DNA from: an uncultured Lachnospiraceae bacterium
Lineage (GTDB): Bacteria > Bacillota > Clostridia > Lachnospirales > Lachnospiraceae
Assembly: GCA_902797785.1 (NCBI GenBank)
Contig: CADBUD010000131.1
Span: forward strand, 1 to 16,518
Direction: 5' to 3'
Length of the DNA: 16,518 nucleotides
The position numbers and the translations under genes are program-made. Positions 1 to 8,395 of the stretch are shown here, piece after piece; the stretch's first letter is position 1; the number at the start of each line of letters is the position of its first letter. The notes beneath the pieces were generated by a model. That model worked only from the letters and a program-made list of their open reading frames with translations. It searched no databases and was not told where the DNA came from.

Positions 1-68
1 AACGCCATCAGGGCCACCTCCGCCCCGGCACATCCCAGCGTATTGATTACAAATAAAATCTTTTTCAT
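1..68 (-). CDS. GT4-type glycosyltransferase, N-terminal fragment (runs off window)
   Basis: Only the first 22 codons are inside the window. The start is the ATG at 66-68, preceded by a strong AGGAGG ribosome binding site at about 74-79. The peptide begins MKKILFVINTLGCAGAEVAL: a first beta strand, then a glycine-containing loop with GAE, which is the usual opening of GT4 (GT-B fold) glycosyltransferases whose N-terminal domain binds the acceptor. It starts 32 bp after the pelG stop codon, so it is probably the next gene of the same operon. If so, it may add a second sugar or a side chain to the polymer, which is inference. Donor sugar and full length cannot be judged here. Confidence 0.7.
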   Translation of the reverse strand, partial: MKKILFVINTLGCAGAEVALMA

Positions 69-100
69 TGTCTCCTCCTATTTTGTTTCGAAATAATTTC

Positions 101-1588
101 TTAATTTCCTACCCCAAAAGACTCGTCTTCTTTTTTGATTCCTGTCCCATCATACCGGTTAAATGCGATAGAAGAAGGCATTTTCCCTTTTCCCTTTTTC
201 AATATCGTTCCCCGACAGAAGATATGATCATCCAAATGATCCTCCAGCCAGCGCATGCGCAAAAAAGAAACTCCCCATCCCAAAAAGGAACCCATAAGCA
301 CGCCCGCGCCAAACCAGATTTCTGTAAGATATGTCGATAAAAAAGCCCCGATTCCGGTTCCCAGGCAGAACATTCCTGCCGTCAGCATAGCTCCGGTCAA
401 ATCGTTAAAGTAGTATAAGAAAATAATTGCGGAATACATGATGAACAAAATGAAATATGCCGCGGCAAGGCAAGGGTAGATTTTCATCACCATCCCACCA
501 AAGGAAAACTGTGTCAAAAAAATCACGCAGATAAAATATATGACCACGGAAATGATGAACTGCACCCGTACTAAATTCATCAGCTCTTCGGAAAGCTGCC
601 GGAACATTCTCTTTTTGGCAAGCTGGATATCCATATACCGCCCACCGATCACAGCTTCGGAATAGGTCTTATATCTCTCATGAAAATGCATTTCTACCCT
701 GGAAATAAAAATAACTGTCGCTGAAATATTCGTAAACATTGCCAGACACGTCGCCATATCGTAGGCGGTCATGCAGACAAAGCTCTTGGCTACGACCATC
801 CGGTAATCCGTTGTCCAGAAAACAAAGTTGTGTATGTAGAGCCCCAGGGTATAAAGAAAATTCGTTGCCACCAGCTTCCAGTAGCGTCTGAAATAATACA
901 GGACAGCCTTATATTCTCCGCTGTCCTCCTGAAAATAGCTGCGCACTACAGCAATTTCCAATGCAGCGATCAAAAGAAATCCCACATCTAAGGAAATCAG
1001 CATGATCAAAGTGATTTCTATTCCTGTAAAATACTTTAAAAGCAATCCCAGAAGAATCGCCGCCAGCATCCCAATCAGGAAAAACAGGGAAATCTTTTTA
1101 TAATCCTTGCAGATAGAAAGATACAGCATAGCGTAGAATACCAGAATCAGCGCCATATATCCGCAATATCCCGCAAACACAAACACCAGGGAAACTTCTC
1201 CCACAAAATATTCATGCAGACAGAAGGGAATCCCGAACAGACTGCTAAATACGATATTGATCACCATACCCACATGAAAACAAGGCATAATGTCCTCAAA
1301 TCGTTCCTCATAAATGACATCAGATAAATATCTTGACAAGACCGAATTAAACGGGGATGCCGTCAGCAGCGCAAAGATAAAAATATAAAGAATCGTACAT
1401 GCCAAAAGCTCCCTCTGTGCATAACCAATTTTGGAAAATCCCAGTGCTGTCTGGGAAATCAAAATTGCCAGGATGACTAAGATCATCGGCGATACCGTGA
1501 CCATAGAAGCATATCCCATTCCTATGATATCTGTCGTGATCGTATTCTTATCAAATATCCGGTTCAGCTTTACTCCTAATCCAGCCAT
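101..1588 (-). CDS. pelG: PelG, Pel exopolysaccharide membrane transporter (MOP-like)
   Basis: Polytopic membrane protein of 495 residues with about twelve hydrophobic segments (first at about 30-50, last at about 425-443) and a short charged cytosolic tail. PelG belongs to the multidrug/oligosaccharidyl-lipid/polysaccharide (MOP) flippase-like group; it is the membrane partner of PelF and the proposed route for Pel polymer across the membrane. The ORF stays open upstream to 1639, but the ATG at 1586-1588 is preferred. It has an AAAGGGG site at suitable distance, starts MAGLGVKLNRIF, the typical cytosolic lead into the first helix, and overlaps pelF by only 13 bp, which suggests translational coupling. 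Family length is about 450-500 residues, so it looks complete. The preceding pelF gene makes the assignment firm. Confidence 0.9.
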   Translation of the reverse strand: MAGLGVKLNRIFDKNTITTDIIGMGYASMVTVSPMILVILAILISQTALGFSKIGYAQRELLACTILYIFIFALLTASPFNSVLSRYLSDVIYEERFEDIMPCFHVGMVINIVFSSLFGIPFCLHEYFVGEVSLVFVFAGYCGYMALILVFYAMLYLSICKDYKKISLFFLIGMLAAILLGLLLKYFTGIEITLIMLISLDVGFLLIAALEIAVVRSYFQEDSGEYKAVLYYFRRYWKLVATNFLYTLGLYIHNFVFWTTDYRMVVAKSFVCMTAYDMATCLAMFTNISATVIFISRVEMHFHERYKTYSEAVIGGRYMDIQLAKKRMFRQLSEELMNLVRVQFIISVVIYFICVIFLTQFSFGGMVMKIYPCLAAAYFILFIMYSAIIFLYYFNDLTGAMLTAGMFCLGTGIGAFLSTYLTEIWFGAGVLMGSFLGWGVSFLRMRWLEDHLDDHIFCRGTILKKGKGKMPSSIAFNRYDGTGIKKEDESFGVGN

Positions 1589-3066
1589 GGACTGATCCCC
1601 TTTCTGAATTTCTTTGTCGTGATCGAATCCTCCGACCACTCTTTTCTTTGATTCCTTGCAAAGTCTTTATAAATTTCGCGGTAGACCTTTTTCATATCTT
1701 CGATCCGGTAACCGTGCATGACACGGTTGTACCCATTTTCTCCCATCTCAAGGCACAGCTCTTTTTTGGTTCCCAGAGTGACCATGGCATCAGCGATTTC
1801 CTCCAGATTCATGATATGAGTCAAGATTCCCGCTGTTCCAAATTCATCTCCCTTTTCTCCAAAGATCAGCTCCCGGCAGTTTCCCACATCCGTCGCAATG
1901 ACCGGCTTATGCGCCGCATAGCTTTCTAAAATCGTCAACGGCTGTCCCTCACTGATACTGGTCAAAATGGTAAAATCCATCCGCCCCAGATAGTCCTTGA
2001 TATCAATCCTTCCGGTGAAGATCACATCCTCTACTCCTAAATTGTCTACTAGCTCAAAGCATTCGTCCGCATATTCCTTATCCTCATCCGTTGGTCCCAT
2101 GATCCAAAGTTTTAGGTTCGGCACCCTTTTTTTCGCAAAGGCAAAGGACTGGATCATTGTCTTGACATCCTTGATCGGAGTAACACGAAGGACAGCGCCG
2201 ATGTTGACGGCTCCCTCATCCTCCGGCTGTTTCCCAGGCAGATTCATCAAACGCTCTGTATTGATTCCATTCGGTGTCACCCGGATCTTTTCCTCCGCGC
2301 ATCCCAGCTCAATCTGCAGCTCCTTCGCATGACCGTACAGACTCGTCACCATATCCGCACGGTCATAAGCAAGCATCGACATCTTTTTGAACTGCTCGAT
2401 CCAGATGTTTTTGTAGATTCCGGCGACCCAGTCTGCCTTGATGATCTCCTCCTCCCGCTCTCTCGTGTAGATTCCATGCTCGGAGATCAGCAGGCCGCAT
2501 CCGTGGAAATAGGAAGCCATACTTCCCAGCACGCCGGCATATCCTGTTGCTACACAATGGTACAGGTCTGCCTTTGGCACATCCATTTTTAATACAAAAA
2601 ACAAGGGAAGATAAATGGAACGCATCGTCCACAAAAAATCAGAAAACACAATATGCGGAAAACGTTTTTCATAGCACTCCGTCACGATATGCAGAAAATC
2701 CGGTCCCATTAAGATTCCATCTATGGAAAAATCCTTCCGGTGGAATAAACTAAAAATGACATTCCAATCAATCTCTTCATTCAAGATCATGCTCCGCATC
2801 GCCAGGTATTCTTTTTTGGTCAGCCGGAAGGTGTGACGTTTATTTTCCTGCCCGCCCCAGTCATAATCATCTAAATATACTTCATATACCTGTGTCAGGT
2901 TCGCTGGAAGCTCATAGGCGAACTTTCCACTCCCCTCACGATTGGCAACAATTGCCAAAAGAATAAATTCCACATTAGGAAAGGTATTGATCATACTGTG
3001 AATCCAACCGGAAACACCACCTACTACGTAAGGATAACACCCTTCTGCTACCATACATATTTTCAT
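1576..3066 (-). CDS. pelF: PelF, cytosolic GT4 glycosyltransferase of Pel biosynthesis
   Basis: Complete 496-residue GT-B enzyme without signal peptide or membrane segment. The N-terminal domain opens with MKICMVAEGCYPYVVGGVSG, the PelF-type glycine-rich loop at residues 15-20, and EHG at 196-198 follows. The C-terminal donor domain has R294 and K299 in the LRVTPIKD stretch and the EX7E motif, E373 and E381 in SEGQPLTILE, both expected to contact the UDP-sugar. PelF is the polymerase-type glycosyltransferase of the Pel pathway, working at the inner face of the membrane with PelD, PelE and PelG. The polymer is rich in GalNAc and GalN in Pseudomonas, while the sugar used here is unknown. The start at 3064-3066 is backed by AAAGGGG about 10 nt upstream. 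An imperfect inverted repeat lies in the 97-bp gap before it. Confidence 0.93.
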   Translation of the reverse strand: MKICMVAEGCYPYVVGGVSGWIHSMINTFPNVEFILLAIVANREGSGKFAYELPANLTQVYEVYLDDYDWGGQENKRHTFRLTKKEYLAMRSMILNEEIDWNVIFSLFHRKDFSIDGILMGPDFLHIVTECYEKRFPHIVFSDFLWTMRSIYLPLFFVLKMDVPKADLYHCVATGYAGVLGSMASYFHGCGLLISEHGIYTREREEEIIKADWVAGIYKNIWIEQFKKMSMLAYDRADMVTSLYGHAKELQIELGCAEEKIRVTPNGINTERLMNLPGKQPEDEGAVNIGAVLRVTPIKDVKTMIQSFAFAKKRVPNLKLWIMGPTDEDKEYADECFELVDNLGVEDVIFTGRIDIKDYLGRMDFTILTSISEGQPLTILESYAAHKPVIATDVGNCRELIFGEKGDEFGTAGILTHIMNLEEIADAMVTLGTKKELCLEMGENGYNRVMHGYRIEDMKKVYREIYKDFARNQRKEWSEDSITTKKFRKGISPWLD

Positions 3067-3099
3067 TCCTGTTACGCCCCTTTCTCTCTGGCGCTCTTA

Positions 3100-3165
3100 A
3101 GGAATTGTGCATCAATGACCTACACATTCTGCTTGCCTTTTTCTCCGGTATTTTGCACAGTTCCT
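3100..3165. repeat. Imperfect inverted repeat between the DUF2194-like gene and pelF
   Basis: The arms at 3100-3111 and 3154-3165 pair over 12 positions, with one G-U wobble in RNA (AGGAATTGTGCA against TGCACAGTTCCT). With one bulged base, three more pairs follow outside. The loop is 42 nt. In the minus-strand transcript the upstream arm contains most of the stop codon of the preceding gene. No U-run follows, so this is not a standard intrinsic terminator. It may be an mRNA processing or stabilising structure inside the operon, which is inference. Confidence 0.5.
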
Positions 3166-5128
3166 AAGACATATTATAAATCGTTCTGTCTGTCGTATCC
3201 TCATCCGGCTCATATTTATGGCTATCCTGCCCCTTCAGTTCGATGTTCACCTCATCCGCTTCTGCCTGAATCAGATAAGCTCCGTCCTCGATTTTTTTCG
3301 AGCTTCCTCCCATCACATTCACGACCTCCTGCTCATGCGTCCTTAGAATGAACCATGCCGGTCTTCCGTTTCTGCCGGAAACTTGAAGCTTCACCTGTTT
3401 TCCCTCTAAACGAGAACGGTAATCCAGGGAGAAAAAGGTCCGGATCCGTTCGTCACTTTCAGACAACGTCGTCTGATCGAACATTTGGAACGGCTGCCAA
3501 TAGGTAAAGATGTTGCTTGAAAATTTATCTGACATCTTTTCCCAATGATCTTCTACGCTCTCCGGAAATGCGACACGCTTCATATCCAAAAGAATATTGG
3601 AATAACCCAGTGAAGTCTCAATACTTTTCATATAAATATCTTCGCTAAAGGAATGCGAGGTTCCATCACTGGTCGCATTCTGCAGGGTCTGATGATCCAT
3701 GAAATAAGAAATGACCGCATCCTCTTTCGAAAATTCACTGGTCACCGTCGCCACATGGTCAAAAATCGGATTGTCAAAATCCTCCTTTAATAACAGTCCC
3801 TCCAATTCCGATAACTGCTTTTTCTTGGCATAGACAACAGAATAAATATATTTACTTTTTTCCATACGGTAGAACGTATTATCCAAAATACATTTTTCTT
3901 TCATATTTGGCGCATTTTCGTAATCTGCAGAAATACCCGCTTCCAATTCCTGCTCCTTGAGCTGCTTCAGGTAAAAAATCAAATCTCTTCCATTAGGAAA
4001 TTCTCCATCCATATAGTCCATCTGCGGTCCAAAGATACAAGTCATCCTCATTCCTGTCTTTTCCATGATCGCCAAAAAACCGGGCCAGATGATATCGCGA
4101 TAAACTCCCGTCAGATTCCGGTTGTAGATCTTTTGCATTTCGTCCCCGTTCTCATCAGCGAATCCGGGATAATTTACGACCGATATGTTCTGTGCATTCA
4201 CAATCGGATAAATATCGTATTCCTTGGCTTCTGCCACAATGGCATCCAAAATACCAAGTGCCGTATTATCCTGCATGAAATCTCCATTGATGGAAAAGAC
4301 CTTTCCCACACCATAGGCAGAGCGCCAGATCAGTGCCGGAAGCTTTTCATTTCTCCGCTCATCTCCTGCCAGATAGTTCTCTTCCAGCAAGCCCACCATA
4401 TACGTCTTTACCCCTCTCCTGGTCAAAAACCAAGGTGTCTTTAATGCCAGATCCTGCTTTTCTTCATCCTCTTTTTGATGTACCTCATAATAGCCCTCGC
4501 CCCCCAGAAAAAATCCAGAGAACATCTTCTGTCCGACCAGTTCGACCTGGTCAATCATGACTTTATCGATTCCCAGCAGGATACGCAGCTCTTCACTCCC
4601 ACGAATGATTGAAATCGAAGGCAGAGTCAAAAACGCCACCATCTGTCCCTGCTCCACCCGTGACAAAAGCTCCGTCAAGTCCTTGTCATAGTCCACGAAC
4701 CCGGCTTCGATCAAGAGAATTTCCGGAGAAATATTTTCTTTTAAGAAATCTCCCAAACTGGAAAATACGCATAAGTTTCTCTTGGTATATTCGCACCAGC
4801 TCGCCACAACCTTCTGCCTTACATCCTGAGCCATACCGACAAATGCTACACTGTGGGTAAGCTCTTCCTGTGTCAGTGGTATGACAGCTTCTGTCTGTTC
4901 TTGTTCCTCTGATGATTCTGCTTCCTCTGCATCCACCGGCTCTTTAGAATCTGGATACACCACCTGCTTCGCCCGCCAGACATCTCCCGATGCCAGGACG
5001 GGTTCTGTCGCGTATTCATTCACGTCATATTGATTTCCCGACTCCTTGATCACCTGGGTAAACTGAAACATGAACAAAATCACCAGCATAATCAGGCACA
5101 TCGACATGAATTTTCTCTTCGATACCAT
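3164..5128 (-). CDS. Membrane-anchored DUF2194/PelA-like protein
   Basis: A 654-residue protein with one N-terminal membrane anchor (about residues 8-26), a very acidic linker at 60-82, and a large region expected outside the membrane. Residues 93-297 look like a glutamine-amidotransferase/trimerisation-type Rossmann fold ending in GVGKVFSINGDF (273-284). From about 305 the stretch beginning YPIVNAQNISVVNYPGFADE looks like the DUF2194 family, a relative of NodB-type deacetylases. The C-terminal 565-635 is beta-rich. PelA, or the deacetylase PelADA in Bacillus cereus, occupies the comparable place in known Pel operons. I see no clear catalytic Asp/His/His set, so a deacetylase role is only a guess. 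The ATG at 5126-5128 has GGAGG 5 nt upstream and follows the previous stop by 15 bp. No glycoside hydrolase domain is visible. Confidence 0.7.
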   Translation of the reverse strand: MVSKRKFMSMCLIMLVILFMFQFTQVIKESGNQYDVNEYATEPVLASGDVWRAKQVVYPDSKEPVDAEEAESSEEQEQTEAVIPLTQEELTHSVAFVGMAQDVRQKVVASWCEYTKRNLCVFSSLGDFLKENISPEILLIEAGFVDYDKDLTELLSRVEQGQMVAFLTLPSISIIRGSEELRILLGIDKVMIDQVELVGQKMFSGFFLGGEGYYEVHQKEDEEKQDLALKTPWFLTRRGVKTYMVGLLEENYLAGDERRNEKLPALIWRSAYGVGKVFSINGDFMQDNTALGILDAIVAEAKEYDIYPIVNAQNISVVNYPGFADENGDEMQKIYNRNLTGVYRDIIWPGFLAIMEKTGMRMTCIFGPQMDYMDGEFPNGRDLIFYLKQLKEQELEAGISADYENAPNMKEKCILDNTFYRMEKSKYIYSVVYAKKKQLSELEGLLLKEDFDNPIFDHVATVTSEFSKEDAVISYFMDHQTLQNATSDGTSHSFSEDIYMKSIETSLGYSNILLDMKRVAFPESVEDHWEKMSDKFSSNIFTYWQPFQMFDQTTLSESDERIRTFFSLDYRSRLEGKQVKLQVSGRNGRPAWFILRTHEQEVVNVMGGSSKKIEDGAYLIQAEADEVNIELKGQDSHKYEPDEDTTDRTIYNMS

Positions 5129-5143
5129 TTCTGCCTCCGTAAT

Positions 5144-7465
5144 CTACCAGCTATTATAACCATAGTCAATCGCAAAATTGAACAACCGGTATGGATTCTG
5201 AGTCACCTTATAGCACACGAACTGATCTGTCTCCAGATAGACCTGCATCTCATTGGGATACAGTCTGGAAAACGCCTGTGCCCAGCAGTACATCTTGGAC
5301 ATCAAAATCCAACGGTTCTCTCCTTTATACACAAAGTTTCCACTCGCGGTCGGGATGGGACGGATTGCTCCCCGAATCGAAACATTCTGTCCGCTCCCCT
5401 GATACGCCATGGAATAATCCAATGGAATTTTTTCAATATAGACATAGACCTCCGGCGTTGGAAAATAAAGCTCCGGATCCTGATTCTTTAGAGATTTTTC
5501 CATTTTCCTGATAAATGTAGAAATCTCATAATGGTATCCATGATCGATTCCCATTTGGAGCTCATCTCCTGCCGACAAGATCGTCCACGTAAAATCCTTC
5601 TCTTCCGCAAGAACGTTCGTCAAACAGGTAATTGCCTCATTGGTCTGAAAGGTAGACATCTCAATCTGCGGGCGCATCGTATCAGCATCATGCAGAAAGC
5701 AGGCTGCCACGACCACGCATGCCAGCGAAACGGTATTTCCCGTGAGTCTAAGAGGCTTTGCCCAAAATAGGATACTTAAAAATCCATCCGCCACAAACGC
5801 CATACCTGCCATTAAAATATAGGTCAGGTAAATACAACACCTTCTCGGCTCCATCAATGGCGGAAGTCCGATATCTGCCGCTCCCATCAAAATAGTTAGA
5901 ATCAAAAGGACTATCCCCGTAGAAAGAAGAATCGATCCATAATGTCTCTTGCCCAGCAAAAAGTAAAGAATCCCCTCCACCGATAAGATAACAATAATCC
6001 ATAGAATGACCTCTGCATACCAGTCTCTTGGCATATTTTCATTGAACATCCAGGTATACATCTCTTTTTTGATTCCATTCTCCCAGGCATCCGTCACTCT
6101 TTCCTTGAACGGCTTTTTCTCCTTCTCGTCTTTTAAAACCTCATCTGGCTCTTCGTCCCCGACCGTTACAGAAACCAGATTTCCATTGGCATCAAACTCC
6201 AGCACCTGATTGCCATTCTCAGATTCTTCATTCACTGAAACTGCTTTTGCATTCCTGCTTTCTTCCGAGCTTCCATTGATGATATTCATCCCCCATCCAA
6301 GGGAACCCTGCAGAGGCGTTCCCATAAGAAAGGCAATCAGCATCGGAAGCACCGCGACCACGACGCTTAAGATACCGCTCACCATAATTTCCCGAAAATA
6401 TGCCGGACGGACGAACCAGAAAACAAATCCCACCGCAATCGCCACACAATAAAGCCCGGCAATCATCGTCCCATAGAAATGGACGGTAAGGGTCATGGAA
6501 AAGCTCATGGCGAACATTACCAGATATAACCGGGACTCCTTATTTTCCAGGCCTTCCTTGAGTTCTTTTTCCTTTTGCTTAAAGTAAGCAAACAAAAAGT
6601 AGATTGACGGCAGAAGGAACAACATTCCAAACTCTTGCGGAAGCGTCGCAAAATACCGGTTGTAGGTATGAACCGACATATAATTATTTGCCACATAAAA
6701 AAACGTCGCTGCATAGCATAGATATTTGTTTTTACAACAAAGCCGGATAAAACCCACCAGCATCAGATGAATCATCAACGTCTGTGGAAACCAGAACACT
6801 CGCAGCAAGGCATAGGTGTCGATCCGGAACACGGCGTGAAGATAATAAATGATACAGTGAAACCCAAACGGATAAACACCCGCTGTAAAAATATGGTTAT
6901 TTCCCATTTCGTTGATCCAGTATAGATGAACCGGAACATCCGATGCGGTATAGCCATAATCATGCGTGAGCTGACAACCATAAAACCAGCAAAAGAAAAG
7001 GAAAAATCCGGTCAGACAGATCCAGTCCGGTATCCTCGTCCAGATTCCATGCCAACAGGAGAGCAGGGTACGTTTTGCCTTCTCCTTGTTATTATCATAG
7101 AAACGAGCCCATAGCTGCTTCGGTCCCATTGTATGTATGCTCAGCCGCCGGGCATTGTCGAGTCCTGTCATCCACATAGCTCGTATCGGAATGCGATCCA
7201 TCTTGATCTTTCCGATCACGACCGGCAGCACCGTTCCCAGAATCAATGTAATCCGATAGGAAAGATGCAGCAGCTGCAATATATAGACCAGATTCATGAT
7301 GTAAAAATTCCCCAGCATGAAACAAATCATAAATTTCTGCGCCAGCCTGCGTCCTTGCAGCTTTCTGCGAAACAAAAAGCCCGGCAGCGCAGCAGTAATG
7401 AACAAATAAGCAAGGCCATAAAAGACCGTCTGCCTTATTGTTAGTTCTGACATCATCATTGACAT
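5144..7465 (-). CDS. Large multi-pass membrane protein, possible GT-C-type glycosyltransferase
   Basis: A 773-residue protein with about 13 hydrophobic segments: roughly 11-30, 45-88, 149-165, 200-262, 280-295, 312-381, 485-527 and 545-592. A hydrophilic loop at about 395-480 and a soluble C-terminal domain of about 170 residues follow the expected layout of GT-C enzymes. The first large loop has D169 and D176 in HDYGYTASDVPVH, where GT-C proteins carry acidic catalytic or metal residues; the later YNRYFATLPQEFG (268-280) also fits. GT-C enzymes use polyprenyl-phosphate sugars on the outer face of the membrane. It is not one of the recognised Pel proteins, yet it sits in the operon between pelE (18 bp gap) and the DUF2194-like gene (15 bp gap). 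AGAGGA lies 6 nt before the ATG. It may decorate the polymer; a non-enzymatic membrane subunit is the alternative. Confidence 0.6.
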   Translation of the reverse strand: MSMMMSELTIRQTVFYGLAYLFITAALPGFLFRRKLQGRRLAQKFMICFMLGNFYIMNLVYILQLLHLSYRITLILGTVLPVVIGKIKMDRIPIRAMWMTGLDNARRLSIHTMGPKQLWARFYDNNKEKAKRTLLSCWHGIWTRIPDWICLTGFFLFFCWFYGCQLTHDYGYTASDVPVHLYWINEMGNNHIFTAGVYPFGFHCIIYYLHAVFRIDTYALLRVFWFPQTLMIHLMLVGFIRLCCKNKYLCYAATFFYVANNYMSVHTYNRYFATLPQEFGMLFLLPSIYFLFAYFKQKEKELKEGLENKESRLYLVMFAMSFSMTLTVHFYGTMIAGLYCVAIAVGFVFWFVRPAYFREIMVSGILSVVVAVLPMLIAFLMGTPLQGSLGWGMNIINGSSEESRNAKAVSVNEESENGNQVLEFDANGNLVSVTVGDEEPDEVLKDEKEKKPFKERVTDAWENGIKKEMYTWMFNENMPRDWYAEVILWIIVILSVEGILYFLLGKRHYGSILLSTGIVLLILTILMGAADIGLPPLMEPRRCCIYLTYILMAGMAFVADGFLSILFWAKPLRLTGNTVSLACVVVAACFLHDADTMRPQIEMSTFQTNEAITCLTNVLAEEKDFTWTILSAGDELQMGIDHGYHYEISTFIRKMEKSLKNQDPELYFPTPEVYVYIEKIPLDYSMAYQGSGQNVSIRGAIRPIPTASGNFVYKGENRWILMSKMYCWAQAFSRLYPNEMQVYLETDQFVCYKVTQNPYRLFNFAIDYGYNSW

Positions 7466-7483
7466 AATATTTCCTCTATTATT

Positions 7484-8395
7484 TTAAGAAAATACGCGAA
7501 TCATTTCCAGCGTTTCCTTATCAATTACGATATTTGAATATTTTAAATCCTCCAGTGTCTTGAAAAAAAGCTCCCTCTCTCCCATGGAAAAATACAGCTT
7601 TAAGCAACAGGTATAGCTCGATAGCATCTTTGGATACTGCACCAGCGCACGCTCGCACCACTTCCGGCTCCGCTCATAATCCTTGATTTCCAATAGATTC
7701 ATGCTGACTGCCTCATAATCCTTGCTGCCCATCCGCCGCGCTTCCTTCTGGTACAAAATCTCTGCCGTCTCATCCATGATATCTACAAAAGAGCTCTGTT
7801 CCATATCGGTGAACACCTTTTGCGTAAGAACCCGATTCATATAATCGATCAAAATCAAGATGTAATCAATTTGCGATTCTTCCTCCTTTTTGATCTCCTT
7901 ATAACATTTTTGTACATTATTTCGAAATTCATTTAATGCCGCCTGTAGAACCGAAGCTGCATAGTGGGAGGTCTCCGAATCTTCACTATTAAGAGCAAGC
8001 GAGATAGAATATAGGGATTTTTGGATATTCCCCCTTACCACATTCATCATCAGGGTACGAAGATTATCCTTATCTGTGACTACCAGAGCCTCCTCCAGGG
8101 AAACTACATTTCGGCCACGCTCTTCATCCGCTTTGAGATAAGTCTTCACACGATCCTTGCTAAAGACCACATCTGCCAGATCGACGGTCTTGGAAAAGAC
8201 AAAGCGATACAACAAGTATGCGGCAAAAAACACCAGCGGCCCGATCAAAGGAGAAAGCATCATCACGACTGCCTTTGAGAAAACACTTAGCTGCTCTTCC
8301 TCTTTGTCCCAAAAAATATGAAAAATGCAATAAATAAATACGACCAATGCATTTACGACCAGTAAAATGATAAATGCTTTTTCTGACAGTGTCAT
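7484..8395 (-). CDS. pelE: PelE-like membrane protein with TPR-type domain
   Basis: A 303-residue protein with two N-terminal membrane helices (about 7-27 and 41-66), then a helical cytosolic region. The stretch around residues 98-160 (VVSLEEALVVTDKDNLRTLM, then SEDSETSHYAASVL) is what I associate with PelE of Gram-positive Pel loci. The last 80 residues (about 222-300) have paired-helix spacing like tetratricopeptide repeats. PelE is a scaffold of the membrane complex, linking PelD with PelF and PelG, and has no known catalytic activity. Its ATG overlaps the pelD stop by 4 bp (ATGA, 8392-8395), with AGGTGG 4 nt upstream, so the two proteins are probably made in step. Assignment rests on position, topology and this motif; sequence divergence in this family is high. 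Confidence 0.78.
   Translation of the reverse strand: MTLSEKAFIILLVVNALVVFIYCIFHIFWDKEEEQLSVFSKAVVMMLSPLIGPLVFFAAYLLYRFVFSKTVDLADVVFSKDRVKTYLKADEERGRNVVSLEEALVVTDKDNLRTLMMNVVRGNIQKSLYSISLALNSEDSETSHYAASVLQAALNEFRNNVQKCYKEIKKEEESQIDYILILIDYMNRVLTQKVFTDMEQSSFVDIMDETAEILYQKEARRMGSKDYEAVSMNLLEIKDYERSRKWCERALVQYPKMLSSYTCCLKLYFSMGERELFFKTLEDLKYSNIVIDKETLEMIRVFS

Noticed and set aside
1589..1639. Upstream extension of pelG by 17 residues
   Set aside because: It would lie fully inside pelF, and the ATG at 1588 has a ribosome binding site and the normal family start.
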